A stretch of 64,000 nucleotides of DNA from Prosapia bicincta (GCA_036971475.1 JBAIZL010000002.1:53011229-53075228), one strand, 5' to 3'. Shown: positions 9,749 through 25,400, numbered from the stretch's first letter. Made by a program: numbers and translations. The notes: generated by a model from the sequence alone, not told the origin.

Positions 9749-12700
9749 CGTGAATTGAAGGACGAAGTTTATGATCTCTAATATATTGTTACCAAATGAC
9801 AGTATTAAGGAGTCAGGATAGGCGTAACCGATAAGCTTATACACATAAAATTACAATACAATTATTGTAAAGAACCCTAATACTACAAACATAAACTAAA
9901 ATAACCAATAAAACATGTTACTTAAGATTATTTGTTATTTTTTATTATATTTTTGGTATAGGGGTTCTTTCCAATATTTTCATTGCAATATAGTGTAACA
10001 CTGTGCTATTGATATTGTATACAAAATAAAAGACTGTAGGATATATACTAGCCAAACACTTGCCCTATGAGGATGTATTGAAAGTGATAGTGGCCAGATA
10101 GAACTCCTTGCTGATTACAAACGCTAAAATACTTCTCAGTAAAATTGAGTGTGATAGCAATATGGGTCTTAGATCAAACGAGATTTATTTGATCGATTGA
10201 CATGGTTTAGATTTAGTTTTCAATAGGATTTAGTATTAATGAGAAACAAAATATAAGTAATATGTTACCATACTCCCAGCATTGATATTTTTTGGTGAAA
10301 CATAGACGGATTAAATAGCTCTCTTATATTGATAAATATACTCTTATATATGTAAATGTTTATATTAAAATAAGAAGACTTTTACCAGACTTCTTCTCAT
10401 ATCTCTGATAGATCGTGTATGAGTTGCCGGTCTCTTGTTACAGACGCCCTAAAGACTTACTGGATGACTGTTGTAGTCACCTTTTACCATCTACAGCATC
10501 CGCTGGAAGTCAGGGCGAATCATTCTTGACAGTGTCTTTACCTAATGCCCTGTGTTTTCCAACTAATATACCATTTTCAGAATTGTGTTCCTGTCTGGAT
10601 GATTGCGAACCACAAATTCCCTCTGGTATGGTATTTTGTGCCGATGACCGATTGCGTTATCCAACTGTTTTTAACAAGTAATAGACGTCGCTGTATCGTG
10701 AACAACAAAACATTAAGCTGACTCGGATAACGAAACGTAAATGAAGAAACAATAAACTGATTCGAACAAACGAAACGTGAATGAAAAAACAATAAACTGA
10801 CAAACAAATGATAATGAACAAATCCAAGTTGCCACTAAAACTGTGCTATTTGTTTGACCGGGGTAAAATCAAATCAATCTGCGGATAAAAGTGCATTCAA
10901 AACTTCAAAGTCTCCTGCGTCATTTGATACCAAAATGAATCCTTTCGGCTTGTACCTATTCAAAAAATGAATTAAAGAAAACCATGAGTTTTGTATGAAT
11001 CATCTTCTATTTATATTACCAATGATATACAAGTTATAATAATATGGACAAAAATATATCAATAAATTTGCATTATTAATATAAAAAAATGTATTAAAAT
11101 ATCTGTTTTCCTCGAACCAAAATTAATTTAAAAATAATTTTTCTGTTTTTATCGCTATATAGACCTATTTCTTAAATGACTCTAAGATAAATATTCCTCA
11201 AAGGTAATTAGTTTTTACTCTCAAAGGAAATATTTCATTACCGTGGGCGAACCATTTTAATATCCGGACTTGGAGGTGGGAGTTTTCATTTCCGAAGAAA
11301 ATAGTTCAACTCAACAGTAAATATTATACTGAAATTGTGACCTTTTTAATGTTTTATTTGAAACCAATTCGCTTTTAATATTTGTAGTACAAATTGTGTT
11401 TAGGTTTAAAGACAATATGTTTATGGCAGCTAATTGTTTAAGACAGCTACGTAATCCTGATAGCTGTGAGACTAGACAGCTTATGATGATCAAAATACTG
11501 AATTGAAATTTAGCATGAACTAAATTTTATTACTTATCTATTTCTTTTTCAATTACCACTATCACCCCACACTAAACTTATATATAACTTGTAAACACTT
11601 TCGATTGATAGTAAAATAAGTTTTAATTTATCAAATGAAGTTTAAATACCAATTTCAAACTGTAGTAGATGGTAAATGATGTTAATACAGTATTTTCAAA
11701 TATTAATTCTTGAATTAAGTTTAAAATAGTCGATGTCTCTGTCGGATTCGAACTGAATTACTACATGTTTGAAATACAGCAATTTAGAACTGAGCCATCA
11801 TTCCCATAGCTAGAAATTTATTACTTAAAGACGTATATGAAATTTATATTATTAATTCATAAGAGAAAGAATATTTGCCATAGTGAAGCATTTAAATAGA
11901 TATAATGAGAAATTTATTAATGTTGTAATTAGAAACTAACAAGAGAAAGCGAATAAATATTAGGAAACAAAAATATTAGTCCAATACTATTTGTTCTATA
12001 CAGAGGAAAATGGAAAACTAAAATGATATTTGATTTTTACTTGGTCAAATAATACATTGATGTTTGTCATATTAATTTACATACTTATATTAAGTTTAAT
12101 TAATAAATTAAAAGTAACTTACATTAGTTTTTGTTTCATTGACCTCTGTAGGGAGTCGCTATAAAATTGTTTTTTACTTTGTTTTTTGCTTAGACCACTT
12201 TTCTACCATTCTAGAGAACATTCTAGGCACAAAGGCCAAAACTCAGGCTCATGAAATTGACTGGGAAAATCCCCGACATAGTAGCTCTACATATACTACT
12301 GGAGAGTTTTTATTTGTAAACTATTTTATCGTCAAAAAATACAAGTCTGATAATGTTACCTCGGATACGCACTATTATATTATTTTGTACTACGAAATTC
12401 ACAACTTTACAAATAAGTCTTGTGATATACAATTCACTAACTTTCTCAGATAATAAATTTCATCAATGCAACAAACATGAGTAATTAGTGAACGTTTCCT
12501 TAATGGGAAGCTTACACAATCTAACCGAGGGTGAGATAAAGCCAGTTCAATTTGTATTCATTGTAAAAGGCCTCTATGATTGATTTCTAATAATTAATTT
12601 TATACAGATATTAAAATAGATTTTGATCTGATGATCTGTCTAAATGGGTGAGATACACTGTATTTATATTTTTTTTAAATCTTTGTAAAAAGCAAAATTA

Positions 12701-12913
12701 GTTTTTCATTTTGCAAGAATGTTTTATCAATTAAATTTTATTAGAGTAGTTAAATAATATTCAGCCTCTTTCCTGGAAAGTGACAATGCATTTTTGTAGA
12801 CGTTAAGTTATAATAGAATTATTTTAACTCAGTCTAAATAAAACATGTTTTAAAACCCTAACAATAATATATGTATATATGTTTACATGTACACACACCC
12901 ACAAACACACACT

Positions 12914-12963
<50 letters not shown>

Positions 12964-13868
12964 ATGTAAATAAAAAGATTATAGTGTTTGTGTGTAACTT
13001 ATCTAAAATATGATTGTAGGTGGCGAAGGTTTAACTTTTAGTTTCTCCGTAACAATGAAACCGTCAAGTTATGATAAGTCAGAGCAATGTTTAATTCGCT
13101 TCGTACTTGTGCCTGGACTACGTTAATATGCTGAATTACGTGTTGTTTTTGACGGTTTGGTAGGTGAAAAAAAGATAACCTTCTGAGAGCTTTTTCGTTT
13201 CTATTGTGTGTTTATTTTATATCATTCTCTTTAGAAATATACTGTTTACTCGTGGTGTTTACATATTAAAAGTATTTGTTAATGCTTATTTAAATTTAAT
13301 CTTTTTTTAACCTAAACATAACTGTACCTCGTACTCTAGGTTTGGTGTGTTCGGAAGAATATTTGAAAATGACTGTAACTACAGGTCTGAGTCAGGTTTT
13401 TATTCAGCACTGTGGTCATTTTATATTATTACTCCCATGAAAAGTCGCACAGATTTTAGTATGATGCATTTTAACGAGGAAATTAAAAAGAAAGATAATT
13501 TTCACCAGCTCTCCTCGTTAACGAAACATCTGAAGATCTATGATTATAGGTATTTTTTTTTTTTTTAAGTTTCCCCTGAGGAACGATCGCTGAAGGTTTT
13601 CCCGTCTCTTCCTGAAATACCATTATTAGGAATATAGATTAACACATGATCGCAAAACCGTTAATTATGTCAATATGTTTTATTTTTTTCATTTCCCGGA
13701 GAGTTTGTTCAGTTAATTAAAGTATATTAATGATGAAAATAAACATATTTCTGGTACATCAAACCTTAAAATCTTTTTTTTTATAATACAGTACAGTTTC
13801 GAAATTCCGAGTCCCATCTATACCATCTATTCGAAAGAAAAAGATAAATCGGACCTCCTAGAAATATT
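9749..13868. other. AT-rich non-coding DNA
   Basis: No supportable protein gene. A small tandem duplication (unit about 36 bases containing GAAACGTGAATGA and ACAATAAACTGA) lies at about 10731-10802. (CA)n(TA)n lies at 12891-12962. The frame at 10415-10681 (88 codons, Cys- and Ser-rich) could be an exon but matches no family I know. Confidence 0.5.
11730..11806 (-). repeat. tRNA-derived sequence (SINE head or tRNA relic)
   Basis: On the minus strand an A-box-like string (TGGCTCAGTTC, about 11786-11797) is followed at tRNA-like spacing by a B-box (GTTCGAATCC, about 11743-11753). The two ends do not pair as an acceptor stem, so this is not a functional tRNA. A tRNA-derived SINE head is the best guess. 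Confidence 0.35.
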
Positions 13869-14470
13869 TATATCAATACTGTATGCAAACGAAATGAGTC
13901 GGGATTCCAATAATTGTTTATATCAATACGGAATGCGAAGGAAATGCGTCGGGAGTCCAAGGAATGTTAATATCAATACGGTATGCAAAGGAAATGAGTC
14001 GGGTGTCCAAGGAATGTTTGTATCAATACGGCATGCGTAGGAAATGAGTCGGGCTTCTAAGATATATTTATATATGAATACAATAAGCAAACAAAACTAG
14101 TCGGGCTTCCAAGATCTGTTTATATCAATTCGGTATTCATAACAAATGAGTCGGGATTCCAAGAACCTTTATAATAATCCGGATACAAAAAAAATAGTCG
14201 GGCTTCCAAGATATGTTTATACATGAATAAAATAAGCAAAAAGGTTAGATGGGCTTCTAATATCTGTTTATACAATACGGTATCCATAGCAAATAATTCG
14301 GGCTTCCAAGAAATGTTTATATCAATACGGTATGCAAAGGAAATGAGTCGGGCTTTCAAGGAGTGTTTATATCAGTACGGTATACAAAAGAATTGAGACA
14401 TGCTTTAGTTCATTTATATTAGTTATACGGTATGTTAAAGAAATGAGTCGTGTTCCTAAGAAATGTTCAA
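13869..14470. repeat. 50-bp minisatellite, about 12 units
   Basis: The unit has TATCAATACGGTATGC, then AAAGGAAATGAGTCGGG, then TCCAAGGAATGTTTA. Most units are 50 bp. Two or three variant units replace the middle with AATAAGCAAA. Units have diverged, so the array is old or not homogenised. Confidence 0.85.
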
Positions 14471-14564
14471 ATAAATTTCTATAAACCTATTTAATGCATT
14501 TGTAATTATAGTATTAGGGTTCAATAAAACTCCTACTTTTTCAAATACACAGGGAACTATTTCC

Positions 14565-14634
14565 ATGTAATCCGAGTTTTCGGTAATCCGAGGGGTCTCA
14601 ATCCCATCTATCTAGACGTTTTGAGACTCTACAG
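14565..14634 (-). mobile_element. Possible pogo/Tigger-like terminal inverted repeat
   Basis: Read on the minus strand from 14634 the sequence starts CTGTAGAGTCTC and continues with GACCCCTCGGATTACCG and AAAACTCGGATTAC. It is bordered by TA, the mariner/pogo target site. No transposase and no clear partner terminus are visible; a weakly similar stretch at about 13790-13860 may be the other end. Confidence 0.35.
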
Positions 14635-17600
14635 TATACCGAAATTAATGTTTAACCAATGAATTATTGAAGTACGAAAACAGGTGTGAGTAAATGATAT
14701 TTCTTTATAGATCAACTTATATTCAATAATTTATCTACTGTGTTTTATTATATCTGTAGTAGCTAAAGTGAATAAAACATTTTAGGTTTTAAATACACAA
14801 TAAGTAGAAATCATTTCACGTAATAGATTTGTTAACTTTAATTGTAATATGTTTTTTGAAAAAGTTGTGTTACTTTGGAAAACAAGATTATGGGCTTGGA
14901 AATAATAAAAGTGCTTATTGGTCGATACATTTTATCTTTATAGTAAACTTTCTACGGTTAATACATCAATGTTGTAGTGATAAAAGCGCGTCGCATCTGG
15001 CTTTAATTGAACCAGTTAAAGTGAAATGAAGGCTTATCTTTACAGGGTATTTGTCTTGTCTAGTGTAAGGCCTGTTCGATAATTTCTCTATCTCAACCCA
15101 TGTATCTTACTCTGTTCTTGTCAAGGATTTTCTTTGGGAATCTGGTTTGGTTAGATTAATAATACAATATTTTACGATGGAACACTGTAGAAAGAAATAA
15201 AATGTCTTAGAAATAATCATTGCTATAAACATCTAAGCGGTTATAAAACCAGCGAGAGATTAAAAAATACACAATTATAAATTCCATAGGCAGAAATATA
15301 TATGTACTCTATCTAAAAAGATTTTTGTTAAACACTTCTAGTAGATACAAAATTTCAATAGGAAAACCAATTACATCATTTATTTCTGCGATCCTTTTCC
15401 CTAAGTATTTTCTCGTTTAATTTAAATTATTATGTTCAATTTTAATCAAATTAATGTTTTGTTTTTCCTGAAAAAAAGGTGTTCAAATCATGTATGATAA
15501 ACACATAGCAACTGAATTTTTGCACTTAAATATTTAGACATGTTATGAAATTATAACAAAACCTGTAGAGAAGCATTAAACCTAACAGATTTAACAGATG
15601 TAGTTTATGTATTTAAAGTAAATAGCGTAACTAGGTTTATTGGTTGTACCAAATAGTCATCATATTCTGGTAAGAAAACTCGCCGCTACTTGGACGATAA
15701 AAGCTGCTTAAAAAAATTAGCTGCACAAGTCTGCTTGTTTGAAATAAACTATTGTTGGTAAGATATGAAATCCGATCCAACCAAGTGATTAATAAAGTTT
15801 ATTGAGCATGGTTTGTTCTAGTTAAAATTACACATCACGTTTCTCATTTTGTATAATCGTAAATGTGGTGCATAACTCCTTCAGCTACAGAATTTAAAAA
15901 CCTGTTCAGAGCAACTATTAATGAATATGAATTTGAATTATTTCATCACGTTCAGTAAAACTAATAAAAATACAAACTCAAAGAAAACATCCTTATTGGT
16001 CTGATAAAATGGTTCAAACAACGCAAAAAGTTATTTACAAACTAATTTTATAACATATTTAACTTCATAATAAAATTTAGAAGAAGAACGAAAAGTCAAA
16101 ACTTTCCACAATTATTTTAAAGGAGTAAAAATTCGGCAACTTCACAGTAAAATGACCTAACATTACATTGAATATATTTCTTTGTGGTATAACAAAGAGC
16201 TTTCTGTTGTATGATCGCATTTAGTAATTCTCGACAATAATCGTGTGAATGTATAAGTCTGCACATTTTTAGAAAACGTGTAATAACTTCAAAACAGCTG
16301 TTACTAAATCTGAGCCAGATATGCAACAGAATTAAGGAGTGTTACTGTCGTGTGCTGGGTTAAGTTGAATGTTTTAACATTGAAAGTAGTCTACATCATA
16401 TCACGAGTGGCCTATTTCGCCTACCTAATATGCATATAGAATACAAGTATCAATATCACTTAGAAATGAATTTTGTTAGAAACTTTATGTGTGAAATGAG
16501 AAAAAAATTGTATATCTTTTTAGAGATCTTTTTAAAATTAGTTTTCATAAAAATAATAATCAAACTGTTCCAAAAGTGTTTCAGCTAGCTTTAGTTGTAA
16601 TTAGCTAAACGTATTCAAGCCATAAATGTAAAAAAATAAAGAATATTTCTCCTAAAGAACTAAATAGAATTGAAATTACGTCTACACAACCTGCTTGTAA
16701 TAAGCACAAATAAGTGAGAAAGAAATTTCAAAATTCAAAATAAACAGTTCTATTTAAATTTATTCCAATTTTAATAATATAGAAAATCATTTTGGTACAA
16801 CGCTTACCAAAAGGTCCATAAACGTTAAGTATTTTCATAGTCTGTGGTTGTAGAATCAAAATATTGACCAAACTGAACAGCCTTCCACGCCTTGGATCAA
16901 AGCATCAACCTAATTCTTAACTTTGGAATAAAAATGTACATTATATACGAGTTTGTTTTAAATTTAACTATATTTAGGACGTATATTGAATTAATTATCC
17001 AATTAAAAAGAAATATAAGGTTTATTAAAATATAAATTAAATAATGAAAGTCGAGAACAGTTGGATCATTATTTTACTTCTTTTTATGTATAAATGAGTG
17101 GGAGCTCAATCAATGAATCGATTGAATATTTTAAACCTTCAGAAATAATATGCAATTGTAAGCAATTATTTATTGCATTTCTGGCAGTTTGTTGGACTTT
17201 GATCTCTGTAATAACATTTTAATTCATACAGATATCTAAGAAGTTTCTAACAACTGTATGCAGCTATTTTTACTATATGTATTATATGTTACTAGTATTT
17301 ACATACATATAAATACGATAGTACCTAGGCATATTCTTAAAGGCGGTAGTACCAATTGCATATTCAGTAGAGCCAAGTTTAGGTTACCTTGCAACTAATA
17401 AATTTTGGAGAGTGCTTGTATAGAGGTTTGGATAGTTTAGTAAGACTCTACCTTAGTAGTTCAACTGCAGTGACAATGAAATTAACATCCAAAATTGTAA
17501 AAATGGTATTGCGACTAAAAAACGTTATTATTAGGAAAACTAGAAAATACAAGGTGAACAATTTTGTAACGAAGTTTCATCACAACGATGCTACGTTAAA

Positions 17601-20600
17601 ACCGCCCACAAGATATATATTTACAGTTTAATTGAAGCGAAATTTCACTGAGGCAATTAATTAAACTTCCAAGTAATTCTCTATAGCTGAAGTCAAATTA
17701 CAAACTTTAATAATTACCAGAACCTAACTTAGAAAACAATTATTTACGCTGAGCTATGAAACTTTCACATCGTCTGGAGTAAAATGTGTTGGATAGAGGC
17801 TCTCATGGCGTTGTAATACGATAGGTTTTGATTTTAAATTTTATGAAATTCAGGTTGTTAGATTTGACTTTTTGAAAATCTCATTTACTCAATTAACCAA
17901 AATATTTAGTAATATGGCCTACACGTTAGGTTTAATAAAATTTGGTGTTGTCAGATTTTTTACATTTTCAAATGTATTTTATTTATCTGTTACACGTGTT
18001 ACTCATAAATTATCGTACAGTTAAATATGAATTTCTAATCTTTTGAAGTATTTGCTAATGAATTTCCAAATATAAAATGAATATAAATTTGCATTTTTTT
18101 TAACGTTTATCTTCCGTCTTGTGTGCTCCCACAAAATTTCCCCTCACAACAGAGTTCCACCAGGCCTCTCGTTTTCGTTATACCTGCTCTTCACATCTCA
18201 AGTCCGGACGTTCTAAGACGAATAAATAAAATGTTCTCCAATTATGTATGGTTTTAATTATATATTAATATCCGAGTCATGCTTACAGTTAGTAAATCAA
18301 ACCATATAACGGGAAATTGAAATTATCTCACACTTTACAAGTATTCTTATATTACAAGTATTCTTACAAGCATAATATACTAGTATTCTTAGCATTGTAA
18401 TAATAACAAATCAACATAATATTATTCACCAAGTATCTTGGGTTTAAATTTTAAAAAAAGTTTTTTTAAAATTTTATTAGGAAGTAATAAGACACGCCTA
18501 AATCATATCTAAGTTCTGTATCTAAGAGCTCTATATTTGATCCTTCTTGATAAAAATAGTTCACTATATAAGAATAAACAATCCTACCACATTCATTTGT
18601 TGTATTAGTTTCCACGATTTAATATGTCTTTCGTCATTTTAATATATCGATTACTATTAGGTATTATATCCACAAAAGAATGTCAACAATGAATTGCAAC
18701 TAATCTCTATTAACTGTAAGTGAAGGGCTAACTAAAGTGAGTTGATATCGAAACTACAGACTTCAAAAAAACAACAAGATATGCACGAAGCAGAAAAGGA
18801 AGGCTTCATTTAATGCTTTTTTAAAGTAACAAAACCTGTTATATTCTCAAAACATATATTTTTATGGTATGATATCATACACGGCAATACCAAAATAAAG
18901 TGTAATCATTAAGTTTTTTAGTTTTTGACTTATGTCTCTCACTTAGAGAACGAGTAATTCAAGTAGGATGGTTCCAGACCACACACTGCTGATGATATTT
19001 TACTAATTCGAATGAAACGATCAACTGAAATGCCATCTAAAAATGGTTTCATAATAGTTTAACGTGCGAACAAAATTATGTGACGAACAGTTTTATTTGA
19101 ATTCATGTCATTCTCAGAATTATAGGATGTTTTATGTGAGAAGATGTTTCCTAAGTGAAAAGGTTTAAATAATTACTCTCATTCATTGATGGCGTTGTGA
19201 AAATATAACTTTGTAGTAATATAAGCGAGGATATGTGTCGACAGGTCATGAGCATCTGTATGCATGCGTAACAAAAGACTAGTCGACATGGTGTCCTGAT
19301 AAACGTGTGCTGAGTACGAAATTATCACCATACACTCAATGCAGTGAACATATTTTATTAAATTGTCTAAATCCTAATTAAATTAAATATTTTATTACAA
19401 AAAGAAAGGTTAGTTCGTTACCTTCAGTTTTCTGGGAACAGAATGAGTGAATTGAACTCCCACAGATTTATTAAGACAATTCAATTAGGACATATTTTAT
19501 TTTTAAATAAGTTTTTGTTACATTTTTTATATGTAAATAATTATTCTATCCACTAAATAAAACTCTACTGTTCTACTTCTTGTAATAGTAACTGTAAATA
19601 GATTAAAAAAAAAAAAAACTATCTCAGTATTCCTGAATACTTCATAATCATTCGCGTTTGAATTACCTGTCATCATCGTCATAGGTAATACTACAAAATA
19701 CAAAAAATACAAAAATATTACTACTTTCGTGGTAGTATAACTGACATAAGTCAACCCAGCGCGTATAAAAATCATGTTTAATAATATTAGGAGTTCCTGA
19801 ACAGTCACCGACAAAACAAAATAAAATATTACTTGTAATCTCTAACAACTGTATATATGTTCCCATTTTATAATAACTGTATATACTCTCCGGTCTATGA
19901 TATCAAATACAAGTAAAGGAAGATGATACTGGTATATTTCTAAGTTAATTATAGTTGGAATATCAATTAGTTCAGTTAATTTTAACATATTTAATTATTT
20001 TTTCAAGTTTATTCCTATATAGTTTGAGATCTTTCATTGTGAACAAATTTAAAATAAGATTCTTAGGAAGTTTCAGGTGATTAATGTCATCTAATTTTGA
20101 AGCTTGGAATGTCAACTTTGTTTTTACAAAAGGAGACTTTATATATTAATCTGGCTTCAATTAGGGTTAGAGCAACATTTTAAAAGTTATTAAGTTCTTA
20201 TGGAAGATTTAGATTCAATTTAGACCTAATTATTTTGAAGATTCGTCAGCCTTCTTTTACTTTATTTAAAAAAAAGTAAAAACGAAATGATTCTGAATGC
20301 ATCAGTTTTTGTGCTAAATTAATGTAGTTTAAGGATATTAATACACAGATTGTGCACAAAATTCAATGTGATAATAATCAAAACAGTAATTTATTATATG
20401 TACAAAATACAGTTTTTTCCAATTATTCTACTTTTATTTTTCAATATCTTCAACTAAGTTTGAGTCATTTATATAACATTTTATTCATATCTTTAAAATT
20501 TAACATTTTATTTTTATATTTCAACTATGCAACAAGTATGCTCTCAAGTTTACGTGTGTTTTATGTGAAATAAATAGCTGACTTATTTCGCTAATCATTA

Positions 20601-22440
20601 TGAGTAAACTTTGGCAATCTATATAAAAACGGAAATATTCTCTGAACTAAATACAGTAGGGGGATTGTTAATTATTTACCATTATTATGTAGGGATAATT
20701 TGGAAATATAATTTGAATAATTCTTTTAATTTGTTTGGAAGTCTTCCCTTTGTTATAGGCTACACTTCTAATACGTATACAATAGCTATGTTTCGCTGTA
20801 TAAAGAAGATAAATCGAGACCAACGATTGAGCAGTGTTTTGAAAATTCCTTTGCGCTCATAAAGCGTTTAATATTCAGCGTTTTGTTAAATATGTTATTT
20901 GATGTATGGCTAAATCTTACATTTTCTTGTAACTGTCTGTCCCTTGAATCCCAAACTTGTCTAATAAAAGTATAATTTATAAAGTTTTAAATTTATTTGA
21001 AAACGCCAAGACGCTACAATTATTTTTGGGCTATGAACGAATTGAAGTGCCACTATTGGATTTTGTAAAAGTTTTATTAATATATTTTAGGAATAAATCC
21101 GGCCAAGTTTAAAAGCATAGCCCGATATTTATATTCTCAACATGATGCAATTTACAATAAGTTATTATGTATTTAATTGGAACTTTGTCCCAATTGAGAA
21201 AGAAACAACCTCCCATTCTTACTCGCAGCTATTGCTGTCAGCATTTATTTAAATTTTAATAGCAATACTCCTCTAAAGAAGAGTTGAAGCCTAACTATAT
21301 TTCTGTATCCATAGTTTTACTCGTATGAACCATCGTCAAAACGTTATCAAGTGAAAATTATCCTTTAATAACTCATACGAGTTATAGATTTGCCAATGAA
21401 ACATTCAATTTGTTTCCCAAGGCTAGTGTACTCTGTACAAGGTACTCTGCTTATTATATACGGAAATATTAATCTACGGGGCCGCCGACTTTGAGAAATA
21501 GCCCCATTACACAACTTTCTCAGAAAGTAGCTACTTGTTGTTACAGGAGAAGCAATCTGTTTATTAACTTTTCTCGGCTGGAACCACAGCATGCACACTT
21601 TTAGGACGAACATTTTTACGTATTTACCATTATGCGTAAACAATCAAAAAATACAACTTGCAATTTGAAATTACTTTTCTATAGTCATATTCGTTTACTT
21701 CGTTGAATATAATTCCAAATGTAAAATAAATCATTAATGTAAAGTAATTAATTTATTAACTATTGTGAATAAATTAAATAAAAAACTATGTAGAAATATG
21801 AACCGATTTCATTAATTAAGTCATTTTATTATAAAAATGTGTGTAATTAACATCTTCTACAATGTCAGCATAAATAGATTTCATCGAAATTAAGGTAAGT
21901 GTATTAGTAGTAAATTTAAGGTTAAATATATGAAATGAGTGGTGTATTACAATTTTGTAAAAATATATTCTGTGGATATTGTGTTTTTAAAGGTTTCTGA
22001 ATGTATACGCATGTGTATTGCGAGTGGTAGTTTGCCCTTGCAATCTAAAATAGAAGGGAAAATTCCAATTTACAATTTTATTGTAAGATTTATTGTAAGT
22101 ATTGCATGGTAACATTTTTTATTAGACAAAAAAGTAAAGAAAACAAATAATTAAAGAATGAAGAAAACCATTATTTAATTGTAAAAACATCAAAATTGTA
22201 ACTAACGAATACGTTTGACTCCGGCAATGAAATTACGATAATTGAGTGCAAAACCAAAACTAAAAAAATACTAACTAGTGAACTGGACCACCTACAACTA
22301 CCATCGACATTTCTATAGAACAAGCAACGTGTAAGAAAATGAATAGTGTAAACCAAAACAATAACAATTTATTAAATAATATGATATAGCGAATTTAATA
22401 GAATAGACAATATAGAACTAATTAAAACGGTGAAGGCCGA
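14635..22440. other. AT-rich non-coding DNA
   Basis: Only short, unrecognised frames. I see no RNA gene, complete transposon or long repeat. The frames at 17389-17631 and 19527-19866 are low-complexity. Confidence 0.5.
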
Positions 22441-25400
22441 TAATTCAAACTAACTCAAGTACAGTGAACTCTGCAACGAAAGGCCCATGAAGTAGGATAT
22501 TCGTTAGACCAAGCAGATGAAGAGGGAAGTTGCGGTGCAGCCAATATATACGAAAAAGTGGCAGTGTTTAGAGGAGTACCAACAAATTAAACTTTGCAGT
22601 AGCCGGACGTTACTATATACATTTTGGGTTAGGCAGTACAGTCTAGAGGCCAGATAGTTTCTATCGCCAATTTATAACGCAAATTATATATCGTAAATAA
22701 GCAATCGATACATCCATTTGTATAAAATGTAATTAAACTCCTCATGACGTTCCATGGTTTTCCTGTCCTTAGAACTAAAGGATCAAGGAAAAAGGAACAA
22801 AGAATCCAGCCTCAACAAGATCTATGAGCCAGAAACCGGGGATGAGGAAGTGAGAACTTTTGGCAAGTCAATCTTCTAAAACAAATTTATTGGTTCAGGT
22901 TTAGTAAATTTCAGGAAATTGTATTTTAAACATTTGAATCATATAGAAATAAACAACGGCTTTACTCTAAACAAAGTTGTTAATTAGTTTTAAAAAAGAA
23001 AAAGATTTATCTTATATGTAGTAATTATTTGTTTAAAATAATTAAAATCACATTCAATAAGTCAGTTTTACAAAAAGGCAAGTAAATGGCAAGTAAAAAG
23101 CAGTAAATTTGCATGTAAATTAATCAAATCTCATGTTGATGTTTCTAGACTGGCTTTATCATGAAAAAACCGGCATAAGAACATTTAATTAAAATTAGCA
23201 AAGTGGTTTCGAGGACAAACATTTTCATCCTAAACAAAGTCAAAAGAGAAAATATTTTTTTGTAAAAGTTTGAATAATGGAAAATAATAATTATGTCCTA
23301 ATTTCATGTAATATTAATAAATAATTTTAGATTTTCTAAATAACTAATAATATAGGAGATGTTATTTTTAAAAGTTTAACTCGAGAGAAAATAATGTAAG
23401 AGTTTAATATAATCTTTATTTGTATAACAGTTATCACGTAAGTGATAGTTAGTTTATTTTGTTGAATGATATTTCAAGAGATATTTTTATTTTATTTTTC
23501 AAGAATAAATAAACATAATTAAATTTTTAAATAATACAAAAATATTTAAAATTTAATTAATTCATTATTTTATGTTTAAATATTTTCTACATATTATGAA
23601 AGGCAGTATCAAAGAAAAAAATGTAGTTATGGTAATTTACTTTTAAATTTTAAAGAAATCAAATAATTAAATTTAATCTGCAAATCTCTTTAATTTATTT
23701 CGCAAATATCCTGTGTTAATAAAGAAATAAAAACCTGTTTATTCCTTCAAATTCAAATTTTTTTGCCAAATAAAATATTAGGAGAATTTAAATTCATAAT
23801 ATATTAAATGAACTAAAATAAAAGCCTAATGTTACAACAGGAAATTACTCCTGAAAATAATTTAAATAAAATGATTGAAATATAATAAAAGACAGTTGTT
23901 TTCTTAAATAAAGTCCAAGGACGAAATCATCTGGCAGGTCCTGATTAAATGTAACACAGGAGCCTACTAAGAGGTAAATTAAGCAGCATCATATTTTGCT
24001 CGGCCCGACTTGGATCACATGTTAAGAATGGCATATGATAAGATTACATGCATGCTATGCTGGGCTGCATATGCATATGCTGTTTTATTAATATGTATTT
24101 CCCCAGCTGACAAAATTATTGAAAAATTTGACTATAAAGCTCTGACAATACTCCGTTAACAGTATGTTTTTTTTTAAAAAGAGCTAGCCAAATCGGAGTG
24201 GTGTTGCATGCGCGTAAGTGTGCGTTGGTGCATGGAAGCACTAAAGAAGGTGGGCGGAAACATAGTATATATGGTGTGGGTGCAAGTGTGTGTTTTTTAA
24301 GAAACGGAGAGATAAGTTTCATTAATTTAAATACAGATTATTTATATTATACTGATTTAATACAGATTTGAAAATATAACTAAAACTAAGCTAGTAGTTT
24401 ATTATATAAAATAAATTATAAAAGCGGATATGATAAACAAAACTTGTTATTGGTAGTTTATTGCTCTATAGTAGTAGTAATACATATTGTATAGTAGAAA
24501 AATGAATTTTTAACATCTTTAAGCAGGTATGGATTTATAGTTATGTTTCATATATTTTTATTGTTTCGTACACTGTGGTAAAATCGTTTTAAACTGATTT
24601 AAAGTTAGAGAGTTTAAAACACGGTAAGCTACGGGAAGAAACAGCAAACAGGATATCTGTAAATGCAATATATGACGTTTACAATAATCGAATTGGAAAG
24701 GTCGAAAGTCAGACTTACGCCCTGAGACACTTGACATTTCGTATCGCTTAATTTAGATCTGTAAACGTTTACACTTTGGAATGAGTTACAATATCGCAGA
24801 ACGTCGTAGAAAAATATATAAAACAAATGATATTTTATGCAACTATTTAAGTTAGTAATAAAATATTAAGGTACACACAAATATTATTTAACTATACACA
24901 AACATGGACAAAGAGGTCGAATTTGCTTTTTGCGAGAAAATAAATAAGCCAATTATTAATTTATATTTACACATACTAACAAAATACACATAAAAAAATT
25001 ACACAAATCCTATCGCTATTTTTTATATTTATGTAATAGATAAATTGTAAATTCAAATCCTGCAAATATTTATAAATATGTTTTAATATAAACAATTATG
25101 AAAAATTTAAATATTCAACTCGGAAAAGAATCACTTATATTATAGTTTTCCTATCTATATTTTATTTCGTAGAGAGGGGAACATTACTTTAAAAACTCTT
25201 TGGAATTCCATATTTAAACGCAGTGAAGCATTTTTAACCAATAAAATACCTATTTTCGACATGACCGATTGAAGCACCAGACTGAATAGTCTTTTCTCAA
25301 TATATCACAACTTTTAAAAGGACATATAACTTCTAGTTTCACTTTTGTTGCATAACGATCATTAATGTGTTGTATTCGTCTTAATACGATGAATATGTCT

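Noticed and set aside
10415..10681. 88-codon Cys/Ser-rich frame
   Set aside because: Possible exon, but no splice structure, conserved motif or neighbour supports it.
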